64,000 nt of DNA. It comes from Psychrobacillus faecigallinarum. GTDB taxonomy: Bacteria > Bacillota > Bacilli > Bacillales_A > Planococcaceae. The notes below the pieces were generated by a model that worked only from the letters and a program-made list of their open reading frames with translations, was not told where the DNA came from and ran no database searches. How positions within the stretch are numbered: position 1 is the stretch's first letter; each line of letters begins with the position of its first letter. Position numbers and translations under genes: made by a program. The stretch spans positions 171,319-235,318 of the forward strand of contig NZ_JACSQO010000003.1 in the NCBI RefSeq assembly GCF_014836595.1, written 5' to 3'. Shown piece after piece: positions 9,101 to 16,968 of this stretch.

Positions 9101-9924
9101 AAATTACAGAAGCTGCAACACTTGAGAGCTATGTAGTAGAGCAAGCTAAAACTGGAGATAAGATAACAGTTAAAGTATGGGATATCGCTGGAAACTCTAC
9201 AGTAGAAGAAATTATTGTAGAAGATGCACCTGAGACTGAACCAGCTCCGGAGGAAGAAACAAAGGAGCCAGTTATCTTTATACAAACACCTGAATTTTTC
9301 GGCTACTATCAGACTGGTGATGTTTTAGTAGAAGGAACAGTAGAAGATGACTCTAAGATTAAGTCATTAAAAATCAATGGAGTACCTGCTAGTTCATTTG
9401 ATGGAAAAGCATTCTCTCATACCTTGTCCTTAAAAGATGGAGTACAAAGTGTAAACGTAGAAGCTATTGATGAATTCGACAATAAAATGGCGATTACTCG
9501 CAAAATCATTGTAGACACTCAAAAACCAACTGTAGAAGCTGTGAAGAAATCTCTTCCAAAAGGGAAACTTAATGCTGATGCAGAAAATCCTGTTATTCAA
9601 GTGAAGGTTGGAGATAACTTCGACGAAGTGCGTCTGTATCTAAATGATAGCGAAGTCTTCTATAACCCAGTTTCTTCACCATACGCTATGAATGGCTATA
9701 GTAAAACTGTAGATGTGGAGCTTCCTTTAGAGGAAGGAAGCAATGAATTTGTATTAAAAGTAGTAGATTTAGTAGGTCATGAATCTACACAAACCATTAC
9801 AGTTGAAAAGAAAGTGAATGGTAGTGGGAATAGTAACGGAAATGGGAACAGCAATGGTAGCGGCAACGGTAATGGAAATGACAATGGCAATGGTAACGGT
9901 AATGGCAAAGGAAAAAGCAATTAA
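6124..9924 (+). CDS. Large secreted subtilisin-like serine protease (Vpr type) with Ig-like and Gly/Asn-rich tail
   Basis: A 1266-residue secreted S8 protease. A signal peptide (about 1-32, ending near SPASAKQ) precedes an I9-type propeptide (about 60-160). The catalytic triad is D196 (VIDTGID), H263 (HGMHVSGT) and S589 (GTSMAAPHVAGG). A protease-associated domain (about 440-545, GKFALVSRGSISFVEKG) is inserted before the Ser, as in Vpr. Beta-rich C-terminal modules follow, including FSPNGDGTLDK. The last 35 residues are a Gly/Asn repeat with Lys, probably a wall- or polymer-binding tail. Start is TTG with AGGAGG 9 nt upstream. It is longer than typical Vpr (about 806 aa) because of the added modules. 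Confidence 0.92.
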   Translation: MGIKKNTTILAVVTSLMFSTTSVGLASPASAKQIEKQLTNTQVQRLPQIPERLLVPENPSEKVRIIVELEKAPAIETATKKGVLYKNLSKSERKSVESAIETDQRNVKDKVKRVSKNIQYKEEFNAIFNGFSAEVDARDVAGIGLIDGVKRVYESTEYDRPKITPQMVHSKELVQAQLAWEKYSFKGEGMVVGVIDTGIDPNHRDMILSDENTGEITSAEVSTLLSDGSIEPGLYFTPKVPFGYNYMDENTEIRDIGPDASMHGMHVSGTVGANGDEENGGIKGVAPEVQLLALKVFGNDPLFPSTYGDVYVKAMDDAIKLGADALNMSLGSTAGFVDSNSPEQQAVTRAQDNGLLVAISAGNSDMFGSGTWYPYASNQDYGLTGSPSVSEDSFGVASYENDSITASSFQYAFDGAESGQAMFLLANDKDPAALPADSYEVVEAGLGTPEDFAGKDVSGKFALVSRGSISFVEKGLNAQEAGAVGVIIYNNAEGTINMASDPAIRIPFMSALQADGLAIKAGIDAGKTVTVSFDGEYIDTPNPSKGKMSSFTSWGPTPNLDFKPEITAPGGNIFSTLNDNNYGLMSGTSMAAPHVAGGTALVLERVNEEFGLTGAERVQFAKNLMMNTAKPIELKAGEYVSPRRQGAGIMQLANALETDVLVTNSSTGEAKVALKEISGSQFNFSLKAKNYSDEAKTYNVDVQLQVDRPVNAGANYVTIPNNEAYGSYVLEESDASISVPATVTVPANGETTIQVSVDASNSDWLYQYFPNGYFIDGFVRLTDPSEETSGNVPLTVPFFGFNGSWDDAPIFDEFLWEDLTYWGFQALADDKGDFINGSSLSEEFDPTKFAFSPNGDGTLDKVIPVYSLMRNVKDFQINILDANGKKLRTIRTEKYLRKHYISTNAYTFSSVNAWDGMINGKPAADGQYKIQLRGVIDHAGAEWQTIEYPIILDTKAPTAEITFDAKTKTLTLANASDQGVGIDRIEVYLNDEEITEAATLESYVVEQAKTGDKITVKVWDIAGNSTVEEIIVEDAPETEPAPEEETKEPVIFIQTPEFFGYYQTGDVLVEGTVEDDSKIKSLKINGVPASSFDGKAFSHTLSLKDGVQSVNVEAIDEFDNKMAITRKIIVDTQKPTVEAVKKSLPKGKLNADAENPVIQVKVGDNFDEVRLYLNDSEVFYNPVSSPYAMNGYSKTVDVELPLEEGSNEFVLKVVDLVGHESTQTITVEKKVNGSGNSNGNGNSNGSGNGNGNDNGNGNGNGKGKSN

Positions 9925-9953
9925 GTTTTAAAATTATAACATTCTATTTTTTT

Positions 9954-9983
9954 AAGCCAATCATGATTAGTCATGATTGGCTT
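9954..9983 (+). terminator. Terminator of the Vpr-type protease gene
   Basis: A 13-bp perfect stem (AAGCCAATCATGA with its complement) and a TTAG loop are followed by TTTTT. Confidence 0.85.
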
Positions 9984-10065
9984 TTTCATTAGAGCAATCA
10001 TTCTCTGTTTATTCTTTGAGCCAAGTCACTGGATTTAGACAAATAATTTGAAAAGTTCTTAGAAA

Positions 10066-10096
10066 AAGGCTATGTAGAAATTGTCTACATAGCCTT
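10066..10096 (-). terminator. Terminator of the SEC-C gene
   Basis: A 13-bp stem (AAGGCTATGTAGA with its complement) is followed on the minus strand by TTTTTC, immediately after the stop at 10101. Confidence 0.85.
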
Positions 10097-10100
10097 CTAA

Positions 10101-11090
10101 TTAAATTTTCATCTCTGCGTAATATGCATTTAATTCCTGATAATATTTGTTCAATGAGGAAGTTGAAACGTCAAAAGCTTCTGCAATTTCTTTAACTGTA
10201 AAGTTTAATGGCTCAAAGAAACCATTTTCTTGCCCAAATCGGATTGCTCCAGCAGCTATAGCCACTTCTTTTCTTGCATTTGGCTGTTGCTCAAACAAAT
10301 AATCTTCGACCACTTCTATTAACTTCTTATATTCTCGACTGTTTTTTTCAAGAAAATCCATAGCCTGTTGGAGTACCCCTGCTTCAAAGAATGTGTACTC
10401 CCCGCCCTCATAGCCGTTTTCTCCAAGAGCGATCCAAAGCTTCATACCATTCTCTTTTAGGAAAACTTGCTCAGTCGTATCATCGAGTGCTTTAAATTTT
10501 TTCGTAAAGTCTTCAAATACTACCTTGTGGTCAGTAGGGAAAAATACAAGACTAGAGACAGCCAAGTAATGACCGTCTCCTTGTCCATCTGGCAGTATAA
10601 AACAATATATATGCATTCCAACTGGAACAGGCTTATCATTTTCTCTTCTTAATAAAATTGTTTCATTAGACAATACATGTTTAACGGTCAAGTACTGCTC
10701 TTCTACAACAGTTACTTCTCCTACAAATGCACGTGGTTCATTCCAGCTATCCAGTACCTTTAACGTGGAAGGTCTAGCTATTTTCTTTCTTTGTTTTTCT
10801 AGATATCCTGTCCAAATATCTATACGCTGGTGAAAGAAGAACTCATCCATTGCTATAGCTTCAATCATTTCTTGCTCCATAAAACTCTTCAAGGATTTGG
10901 TCCAATCAGTTGCAAAATCACCGAAAGCAGCATAATCCTTTCTTTCTGGATATTCATCATAGAAGGTTTGTAGCACACGTTCTAATTCTTCGGTTTTTAC
11001 TTCTTCTATAGAAATAGTCTCTTTAGACTCACAGCACTTTTTATATTTTTTTCCACTACCACATGGACAAGGATCATTTCGTCCTACCAT
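10101..11090 (-). CDS. SEC-C metal-binding domain protein
   Basis: A 329-residue cytoplasmic protein that opens with a SEC-C zinc-binding motif, RNDPCPCGSGKKYKKCC. This is the same Cys-rich module found at the SecA C-terminus and in many uncharacterised proteins. The middle region is alpha/beta without a motif I recognise. The C-terminal 50 residues (FTVKEIAEAFDVSTSSLNKY) read like a helix-turn-helix, suggesting nucleic acid binding, but that is an inference. It has its own terminator and appears monocistronic. Confidence 0.78.
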   Translation of the reverse strand: MVGRNDPCPCGSGKKYKKCCESKETISIEEVKTEELERVLQTFYDEYPERKDYAAFGDFATDWTKSLKSFMEQEMIEAIAMDEFFFHQRIDIWTGYLEKQRKKIARPSTLKVLDSWNEPRAFVGEVTVVEEQYLTVKHVLSNETILLRRENDKPVPVGMHIYCFILPDGQGDGHYLAVSSLVFFPTDHKVVFEDFTKKFKALDDTTEQVFLKENGMKLWIALGENGYEGGEYTFFEAGVLQQAMDFLEKNSREYKKLIEVVEDYLFEQQPNARKEVAIAAGAIRFGQENGFFEPLNFTVKEIAEAFDVSTSSLNKYYQELNAYYAEMKI

Positions 11091-11224
11091 TTAAAACACT
11101 TCCTTCTTGTTTACTAAGTGCTTATTTTAACACGAAATACCCCTTAAATTAAAATCTCCTTTGAAATAGTTAAATGGGAATGACTAAAAAACGTAAGTCT
11201 ATAAAAATCAATTCCGCACTCCGT

Positions 11225-12598
11225 TCAATTCCTTGGTAAAGAAATAACGAATAAAGTACCCTCTTTTCCATTGCTCGTTACTTCTACTTTGCCACTATGC
11301 AAATCAACAATTTCCTTTACAATCGCTAAACCCAAACCAGAACCATCTTTTGTTCGAGAACTATCTATACGATAGAATCGCTCAAAAATCTGGTTTATTT
11401 CCTCTACTTCCATACCAATTCCACTATCCTGAAAGGATATATTTACATATTCATTATCTTCTATAACTCTTATAGAAATTTCTCCATTAGCCATATTATA
11501 TTTAATAGCATTTGTTAGTACGTTATCCCAAACATTTTCCAACAGATCTGCGTCTCCATAAAACATAACTGGTTCCATTTCATAAGAAAGATCAATATTC
11601 TGTTCCTCTAGTCGCCATCTATATTTATAAATGACTTCCTTGAGCTGTTCATCTAATTTGAAGTTCGATTTTCTGACAGGTCTGGCAGATTGGTCAAGTG
11701 ATGTTAATAATAACAATTGCTTAGTCAGATTAGATAATCTTTTTGTTTCCTGTTCAATAACTTGTAGGTAGCTTTCTCTTTCTTCCATATTAAGATCAGT
11801 TGATTTTAACAAATCCGCATATCCTTGAATATTTAAAAGAGGTGATTGAAAATCATGTGACACATTACTTATAAAAGCCTTTCTGGACTCATCGTTAAGC
11901 TCGAGCTGCTTAACCATATTAGAGAAATTTCTAGCTAGTTGCCCAAGCTCATCTTTACGTGTAATGTCTAAATCTACTCGATAGTTCTCTTCCATTACGT
12001 GTTTGGTTGCATCATTCAATTGCTTAATCGGTTTAACGAGTTGCTGTGCCAATACTAGCATAGAAGTTAGAATTATTACTGCAAGTGCAAGTAAGAAGCC
12101 GAGTAGTAACAGGTGCATGTCAGAGAACAATAACTGATTATTTGGTCGAATAAATAAACCGTAAACCATCCCTTCATGCTCGTAGGGAATACCAACTGTA
12201 TTACTAACACTATTCGCATAATGATTAAAGATAAAAAGTTTGCCTTGATAATCACGCATACCGTGATAAATATTTCCATTTAATACTTGGAAACGGGTTT
12301 CATCGCTTAGCTCCTTGTCCGAAAATGGTTCTCCAAATGAATATTCTTCCCCCTTTTCATTAATGACATAAGCTTGATAGCCCAGCTTAGTAATAGATTC
12401 TAAATATTTATCAAAACCTCCTCCGTGCATTTCCTCTAATACAGTAGTGATTTCTATTGCTACTTCTACGTTCTTCTCATCATTTTTTTCTTTAATTTGA
12501 ATGTTATAAACCAGACTCACAATTAGTAATCCAGCTAAAATACTAATCGTAATAATAAATAAAGTCGCTAATGTATATTGTCTATATAAAGATCTCAT
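11225..12598 (-). CDS. Membrane sensor histidine kinase (HAMP, HisKA, HATPase)
   Basis: A 457-residue kinase with two membrane segments (about 12-32 and 163-184) flanking an extracellular sensor of about 130 residues. A HAMP linker is followed by the phospho-acceptor H248 in NVSHDFQSPL, an unusual variant of the common H-E-x-x-x-P-L. The ATPase has an N box (VWDNVLTNAIKYN), a G1 box (DSGIGM) and a G2 box (GSGLGLAI), all intact. The start ATG overlaps the stop of the response regulator by 4 nt (ATGA), so the two are co-translated. The stimulus is unknown. An MMPL transporter scar upstream suggests the pair once controlled that gene. Confidence 0.9.
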   Translation of the reverse strand: MRSLYRQYTLATLFIITISILAGLLIVSLVYNIQIKEKNDEKNVEVAIEITTVLEEMHGGGFDKYLESITKLGYQAYVINEKGEEYSFGEPFSDKELSDETRFQVLNGNIYHGMRDYQGKLFIFNHYANSVSNTVGIPYEHEGMVYGLFIRPNNQLLFSDMHLLLLGFLLALAVIILTSMLVLAQQLVKPIKQLNDATKHVMEENYRVDLDITRKDELGQLARNFSNMVKQLELNDESRKAFISNVSHDFQSPLLNIQGYADLLKSTDLNMEERESYLQVIEQETKRLSNLTKQLLLLTSLDQSARPVRKSNFKLDEQLKEVIYKYRWRLEEQNIDLSYEMEPVMFYGDADLLENVWDNVLTNAIKYNMANGEISIRVIEDNEYVNISFQDSGIGMEVEEINQIFERFYRIDSSRTKDGSGLGLAIVKEIVDLHSGKVEVTSNGKEGTLFVISLPRN

Positions 12599-13269
12599 TG
12601 TGCCCTCACATCCAACTTATATCCAATCCCACGAATCGTTTGAATCTCCATCAAGGCCCCCGCACGCTCTAATCTTTGCCTTAAACGCTTAATATGTGTA
12701 TTTAATGTTTGATCATCTCCTTCATAATCATAGCCCCATACTTTTTCCATTAAATTAGTTCTTGTGAAAACCTGTTCTGGCTTGGAAGATAATACGCTTA
12801 AAAGCTCAAACTCCTTCAAAGGTAGTAAGAGGGTTTGTTTTCCTACTGTAACCTCATGTGTAGAGCGATTTATCGTAACGTTTCCAATCATCATAATTGG
12901 CTTGAAGGTCTTGTCGAGTCTACGTAAGATTACAGCAATTCTATATAGTAATTCCTTTGGTTCAAAGGGCTTTACTAGATAGTCATCTGAGCCTGCTAAA
13001 AAGCCCTGTTCCTTATCTTCCAAGGCTCCTTTAGCAGTCAGTAAAATTACGGGTATGTCATATTCCTCACTTAAAATTCTAGTTAAAGCAAAGCCGTCCA
13101 TCCCTGGCATCATTACATCAACTAACGCTAAGTCTGCCCAGCTATCCTTTAATAAAGCAAGAGCTTCCTCTCCATTTTTTGCTGCAATTACTTCATAACC
13201 AGCCCTCTTTAAGTGAATCATCACTAGTGTTTGTATATTTACATCATCATCCACTACTAAAATATTCAT
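12595..13269 (-). CDS. OmpR-family response regulator
   Basis: A response regulator of about 224 residues. The receiver domain has the acidic pocket (VVDDD), phospho-acceptor D51 (ALVDVMMPG) and the conserved Lys in YLVKPF. The C-terminal winged helix carries LLPLKEFELLSVLSS and HIKRLRQRLE, typical of OmpR/PhoB regulators that bind direct repeats. The ATG at 13269 was chosen because GGAAGG lies 10 nt upstream; an in-frame start at 13302 has no ribosome site. It is the first gene of a two-gene operon with the kinase. Confidence 0.92.
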   Translation of the reverse strand: MNILVVDDDVNIQTLVMIHLKRAGYEVIAAKNGEEALALLKDSWADLALVDVMMPGMDGFALTRILSEEYDIPVILLTAKGALEDKEQGFLAGSDDYLVKPFEPKELLYRIAVILRRLDKTFKPIMMIGNVTINRSTHEVTVGKQTLLLPLKEFELLSVLSSKPEQVFTRTNLMEKVWGYDYEGDDQTLNTHIKRLRQRLERAGALMEIQTIRGIGYKLDVRAQ

Positions 13270-13329
13270 TGGATTTCTTCCTTCCCTTTTCACTATCCAC
13301 ATTACTAATTAAATTATACTTTCTATTTA

Positions 13330-13380
13330 AAAAGAGGGTTGTTTTGTAAGTTGACCTTACGAAACAACCCCCTCTTTTTT
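13330..13380. terminator. Strong hairpin upstream of the two-component operon
   Basis: A stem of about 20 bp (AAAAGAGGGTTGTTTTGTAAG with its near-perfect complement) is flanked by A and T runs. It probably ended the now-broken MMPL gene on the minus strand. Confidence 0.7.
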
Positions 13381-13383
13381 CCT

Positions 13384-13505
13384 TGTTCGGGAACGACCGC
13401 ACTGCCCCCTCGGGGTCAAATGAAAAAAAGCTCCGGTGGCTGTGGGGCTGCCTCCTCGCTTTTCCCCATTTGCCTGTCGGGGCAGAGACAGGCGCTTACG
13501 CTTTT
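13384..13505. repeat. GC-rich intergenic element with internal hairpins
   Basis: About 120 bp much richer in GC than its flanks. It holds a hairpin around CCCCTCGGGG and another pairing GCCTGTC with GACAGGC, and ends next to the stop of the MMPL remnant. It differs from the 126-bp repeat family. No coding function was found. Confidence 0.45.
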
Positions 13506-13509
13506 CTTG

Positions 13510-13722
13510 TTATTTTTTATCTTTTTCGTACATAAGTATTAAGGATGGAAGTAGCATTCCTCGTACTAGGAATGTATTGATAATTATTCCTATTGAGACG
13601 ATAAAGCCAAAGACGAATAAATCTGCTATCGGCATAGTCGTCCTGCTGCAAGAATAACACTCGCTGAAGAGATTACACCTTTAGTAGAAACCCACTCAGT
13701 AATAAGGTGCAAAATTTTTCAT
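13510..13722 (-). pseudogene. Scar of an MMPL/RND-family transporter gene
   Basis: On the minus strand a good ribosome site (GAAGGAGG) leads to ATG and four codons (MKNF). The sequence then jumps, out of frame, to LITEWVSTKGVISSASVILA, and after a second shift to MPIADLFVFGFIVSIGI and TFLVRGMLLPSLILMYEKDK before TAA. This is the C-terminal transmembrane region of an MMPL-type lipid or drug exporter. Nearly the whole gene (normally 700 or more residues) has been lost by an internal deletion, plus at least one small frame change. The retained start and stop show where the gene stood. Confidence 0.8.
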
Positions 13723-13773
13723 AGAGTATTTCCTCCTTCAAATTTCCTTCAAAGGGTTAGTGTACATCTGTTA

Positions 13774-13791
13774 TATGAACTCTCTATGAAC
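13774..13791 (-). promoter_or_regulatory. Tandem direct repeat, likely OmpR-type operator
   Basis: The minus strand reads GTTCATA, 4 nt, GTTCATA, a period of 11 bp. That is the spacing bound by OmpR/PhoB-type dimers. It lies about 50 bp upstream of the start codon of the MMPL scar and just upstream of a possible -10 TACACT. Confidence 0.5.
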
Positions 13792-13909
13792 TTTTCTTCT
13801 ACTTTTTATTGTTTCTATTCAAATATGAATTATTCAAGTCAAAGTTTAATATTTACTTGTTTAATACTTATGAAATCATTAGACTGATTGCTTGAGAGGA
13901 GAGATTGAA

Positions 13910-14308
13910 ATGGAAAAAACATGGAGTATACGACTAATTCGATTTGCTGCACTATTCGGCCTTTTTGGAACTTATCTTGGCTCGCATATGGCTGGTCAGA
14001 TGGACTACTCATTAAGACCGATTCACGCTCACGTACTTTTAGTAGGGTGGTTATCTGTATTTGCATGGGGGATTTTCTATCAAGTATTTACAGTAAAGCA
14101 TAAATGGATGGTTACTTTACAAAGTATAAGCGCCATGATTGGTGCATTAGGTTTAACTTTGGGGATGTGGATGTATAATATAAATCCATTCAACCTTAAC
14201 GAAACATTGGTCATGGTCTTCTTTATCGTTGGAGGAACAATCTTACTTTTTGCATTTTTTATGTTTTTAGTTATCACCTTCTTTACGGAAAAATCAAATA
14301 AAGCATAA
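13910..14308 (+). CDS. Four-helix membrane protein with conserved His, unknown
   Basis: A membrane protein of about 132 residues with four predicted helices. The segment HAHVLLVGWLSVFAWGIFY in helix 2 resembles the heme-copper oxidase subunit I style, and small stand-alone proteins of this type are often found in Bacillales, but heme binding is only an inference. The ATG at 13910 has GGAG 8 nt upstream; the earlier in-frame start at 13892 overlaps that site. It is single and followed by its own terminator. Confidence 0.65.
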   Translation: MEKTWSIRLIRFAALFGLFGTYLGSHMAGQMDYSLRPIHAHVLLVGWLSVFAWGIFYQVFTVKHKWMVTLQSISAMIGALGLTLGMWMYNINPFNLNETLVMVFFIVGGTILLFAFFMFLVITFFTEKSNKA

Positions 14309-14357
14309 GGCAAAAAGAAGCTATCTCTGTTTAAACAATCTATTATTTTGTATATAC

Positions 14358-14396
14358 AAAAGGTCCTTAAGTAAGTTTTACTTTAAGGACCTTTTT
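14358..14396. terminator. Bidirectional terminator
   Basis: AAAAGGTCCTTAA pairs with TTAAGGACCTTTT, with T runs on both strands. It separates the membrane protein gene from the convergent dehydrogenase operon and nearly touches the latter's stop. Confidence 0.85.
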
Positions 14397-14397
14397 A

Positions 14398-15162
14398 TTA
14401 TTGCGCTGTATAACCACCATCTAAAACAATTGCTTGACCCGTCATTCCTTTGGCTGAATCACTTGCCAAGTACAAAGCCAAGTCTGTAATTTCTTGAACA
14501 TCCAACAACCTTCTTTGAGGAACAAGTGGATATAGCACTTCTTCAAGCACCTGCTCTACTTCAATATTCCTTGTCTTTGCTAAATCTTTAAACTGATTGC
14601 GTACAAGAAGGGTATCTACATAACCTGGACATATTGCATTCACTGTTATTCCATCGGCTGCAGTCTCTAATGCTGCTACCTTCGTTAAACCGATAACTCC
14701 ATGCTTAGCCGAATTATATGCGGCCTTTCCAGCAAATCCTATTAATCCATTTATAGAAGCCATGTTAAGAATTCGACCAAACTGTTGTTTTTTCATATAT
14801 GGCAATGCATGCTTCATCGCTACAAAAGGAGCTGTAAGCATTATTTTTATTAGCAATTCAAACTTCTCTGTTGGGAAATCTTCTATATACGATACATGTT
14901 GCATCCCCGCATTGTTTATCAGTATATCTATTCTCCCAAATGATTTTACTGTATATTCGATTGCATTTTTAATGTCCTCTTCTTTCGTTACATCACAGAC
15001 GATTCCCTTTACTGGCCCATTTAGAGTGAAGACAGCTTCGTCTAATGACTCGCGATCCACATCAGAAATAATCACGCTCGCTCCGGCCTCTAAAAATGCC
15101 TTAGCCACATCAAAGCCAATTCCTCTGGCTGCCCCAGTTATAAATACAACTTTATCCTTCAC
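14398..15162 (-). CDS. Short-chain dehydrogenase, 3-hydroxybutyrate dehydrogenase-like
   Basis: A 254-residue classical SDR. The NAD-binding TGAARGIG starts at T9; D35 (ISDVDRE) suggests NAD rather than NADP. The NNAG motif and the catalytic S136, Y149 and K153 (YNSAK) are present. Overall it reads like D-3-hydroxybutyrate dehydrogenase (ICPGYVDTLLV, then PQRRLLDVQEI). It is the last gene of a five-gene operon, 17 bp after the other SDR, and starts with GTG behind GGGGG. The operon context suggests oxidation of a hydroxyl-bearing intermediate rather than polyhydroxybutyrate metabolism; the substrate is unproven. Confidence 0.82.
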   Translation of the reverse strand: MKDKVVFITGAARGIGFDVAKAFLEAGASVIISDVDRESLDEAVFTLNGPVKGIVCDVTKEEDIKNAIEYTVKSFGRIDILINNAGMQHVSYIEDFPTEKFELLIKIMLTAPFVAMKHALPYMKKQQFGRILNMASINGLIGFAGKAAYNSAKHGVIGLTKVAALETAADGITVNAICPGYVDTLLVRNQFKDLAKTRNIEVEQVLEEVLYPLVPQRRLLDVQEITDLALYLASDSAKGMTGQAIVLDGGYTAQ

Positions 15163-15179
15163 TTGAAATCCCCCAATCC

Positions 15180-15944
15180 TTAAATTGCAGTCCAGCCGCC
15201 ATCAACTTTTAAGGTTTCTCCTGTAACGAAGTTCGCCAAATCAGATGCTAAGTATAGTACTGCACCAGAGATATCCTTCGGCTGAGAAAGTCCCTTTAAG
15301 AGAATGCGATTTTCCACATCCTTTTTAAAAGCTTCATCTTCAAACATCTTGGCAGTCAATTCTGTTTCTATAAATGTTGGTGCTACTGCATTAACGTTTA
15401 TGCCAAGCTTTGCCCACTCAACTGCAAGTGCTTTCGTTAATTGGACTAGACCACCCTTACTAGAACAATACGCTGCTCTATTGTAATAGCCTACAAATGC
15501 CATCTGAGATGCTATATTTATAATTTTACCATTTTTTTGTTTACTCATGTATTTAGCCGCTGCTTGGCTTGTAAAGAACACAGATTTTAAGTTTAAGTCT
15601 AAGACAGTATCCCAGTCAGCCTCTGTTACTTCTAAGGCAGGCTTTGCAATATTTACTCCAGCATTATTTATAAGTATATCTATTGTTCCAAATTCTTTTG
15701 CAGTCGTTTCAATTAGATTTTTAATGTTCTCGATTATACTTAAATCTCCTTGTACTGCCATACATCGATTATTATAATTTTTTAGTTCTTTCAGCGTTTC
15801 CTCTAACACCTGATTATCTCGACCAGAAATTACAACATTTGCTTTTAACTTAGCAAATGTCAGGGCTATATCTTTCCCTATCCCTTTACTACCGCCTGTT
15901 ACGATTACTGTTTTATGCTCTAATTCTGAAAAGAAGTTATTCAT
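15180..15944 (-). CDS. Short-chain dehydrogenase (sugar/polyol type)
   Basis: A 254-residue classical SDR with TGGSKGIG (from T16), the NNAG motif, and catalytic S146, Y159 and K163. The segment VISGRDNQ suggests NADP preference, unlike the neighbouring SDR. It resembles gluconate 5-dehydrogenase and 2-deoxy-gluconate 3-dehydrogenase families. Its ATG overlaps the end of the upstream 3-hydroxyacyl-CoA-dehydrogenase-like gene by 8 nt, with AGGAGG close upstream, so translation is likely coupled. The substrate is unknown. Confidence 0.8.
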   Translation of the reverse strand: MNNFFSELEHKTVIVTGGSKGIGKDIALTFAKLKANVVISGRDNQVLEETLKELKNYNNRCMAVQGDLSIIENIKNLIETTAKEFGTIDILINNAGVNIAKPALEVTEADWDTVLDLNLKSVFFTSQAAAKYMSKQKNGKIINIASQMAFVGYYNRAAYCSSKGGLVQLTKALAVEWAKLGINVNAVAPTFIETELTAKMFEDEAFKKDVENRILLKGLSQPKDISGAVLYLASDLANFVTGETLKVDGGWTAI

Positions 15945-16884
15945 TGCTACCTCCTAACTTCAAGTCACCCTTAAGAAAATGAATAAGCATTTGTTCACGT
16001 TCCACATTTTTTAACATAGAGAATTGCTCGTCCCATGAATAGAACCCTTCACCACTCTTGTCTCCAAACTTATTCTCTTCCACTAACTGTGTGAGCACGC
16101 GACCAGATTTTTGATCGGTACTCAAATCCTCAAATAGATAATTTGAAATAGCTGAAAAAACATCAAGCCCTCCCAAATCTGCTGTCATTAATGGACCAGT
16201 TATCGGAAGACGACGCCCTATGCTATAAGTTACTGCAGCATCTATGTCCTCTTTAGTCGCTACACCTGCATCAAGTAGTGATTGGGCTTCTCGAAATAAC
16301 GCATACTGTAAACGATTTCCTATAAACCCTGGTATCTCTCTATTCAGTAATACTGGTTTCTTATTCATATGTTGTAGTACCTGCATAGCTCGCTGAACTG
16401 TACCATTATCCGTCTTTTCACCTTTTACGACTTCAACTAGCGGGATTAGATGACCGGGATTCCAAAAGTGAGTTACAACAAAACGATTAGGGTAATCCAT
16501 TCCCTCTGCTAGCAAACTTGGCATGAAGCCAGAGGTATTGCTTGCAATAATTACGTCTTTATCAACTAGTTCCTCTAATTTTTTGTACATGCCCTTTTTA
16601 AGATCTAGTACTTCAGGTATGACTTCAATAATAAAGGTTGCTTCTTTTACAACCTCTTCTAGAGAAGGAGATAACACAATGAGGTCCATAATGCGTGACG
16701 CTTCTTTTTCATCAAACAATTCATTATCCTTCATCACTTTTAATTTATTGTGGAGACCTTTTTTAGCAATCTCTAAGTCCTGTTCACTAACTCCATATAC
16801 CTTTACGTGCATGCCTGCCCAAGCTGCGGATAGAGCGATAGAGTGCCCCATCGTTCCACAACCTAAAATTGATACGATTTCCAT
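15937..16884 (-). CDS. 3-hydroxyacyl-CoA dehydrogenase-like enzyme (gulonate/carnitine dehydrogenase type)
   Basis: A protein of about 315 residues with an N-terminal Rossmann fold (GCGTMG at 8-13) and the catalytic H139 in VVTHFWNPGHLIPLVEV, followed by the C-terminal helical domain (PGFIGNRLQYALFREAQ, DKSGEGFYSW). The length, and W140-N-P where fatty-acid enzymes have F-N-P, fit the stand-alone short relatives such as L-gulonate 3-dehydrogenase and carnitine dehydrogenase rather than fatty-acid oxidation enzymes. The ATG at 16884 is behind AAGGGG. Position in the operon implies oxidation of a small hydroxy acid. Confidence 0.8.
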   Translation of the reverse strand: MEIVSILGCGTMGHSIALSAAWAGMHVKVYGVSEQDLEIAKKGLHNKLKVMKDNELFDEKEASRIMDLIVLSPSLEEVVKEATFIIEVIPEVLDLKKGMYKKLEELVDKDVIIASNTSGFMPSLLAEGMDYPNRFVVTHFWNPGHLIPLVEVVKGEKTDNGTVQRAMQVLQHMNKKPVLLNREIPGFIGNRLQYALFREAQSLLDAGVATKEDIDAAVTYSIGRRLPITGPLMTADLGGLDVFSAISNYLFEDLSTDQKSGRVLTQLVEENKFGDKSGEGFYSWDEQFSMLKNVEREQMLIHFLKGDLKLGGSNE

Positions 16885-16918
16885 TTGTTCACACCCCTTA
16901 ATTGTTTCTATAACAATC

Positions 16919-16957
16919 AATACCCAACAAACATCATACTTATGTTTGTCGGGTATT
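16919..16957 (-). terminator. Hairpin inside the dehydrogenase operon
   Basis: AATACCC-ACAAACAT pairs with ATGTTTGT-GGGTATT (one mismatch) between the permease stop and the next gene. No T run follows, so it is more likely a processing or attenuation site than a full terminator. Confidence 0.45.
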
Positions 16958-16968
16958 ATAATGTATTA

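Noticed and set aside
9814..9921. Gly/Asn-rich tail of the Vpr-type protease as a frameshift artefact
   Set aside because: The frame stays open with a regular GGN/AAY codon pattern up to a stop and is followed by a clean terminator, so it is a real low-complexity tail.
13699..13722. Eight-residue reading frame MKNFAPYY with a strong ribosome site
   Set aside because: It is the start of the deleted MMPL gene running into a stop after a frame change, not a real peptide gene.
14398..15944. Fatty-acid synthesis ketoreductase (FabG) for the two SDRs
   Set aside because: No fab genes are nearby and the sequences fit hydroxybutyrate- and sugar-acid-type SDRs in a catabolic operon.
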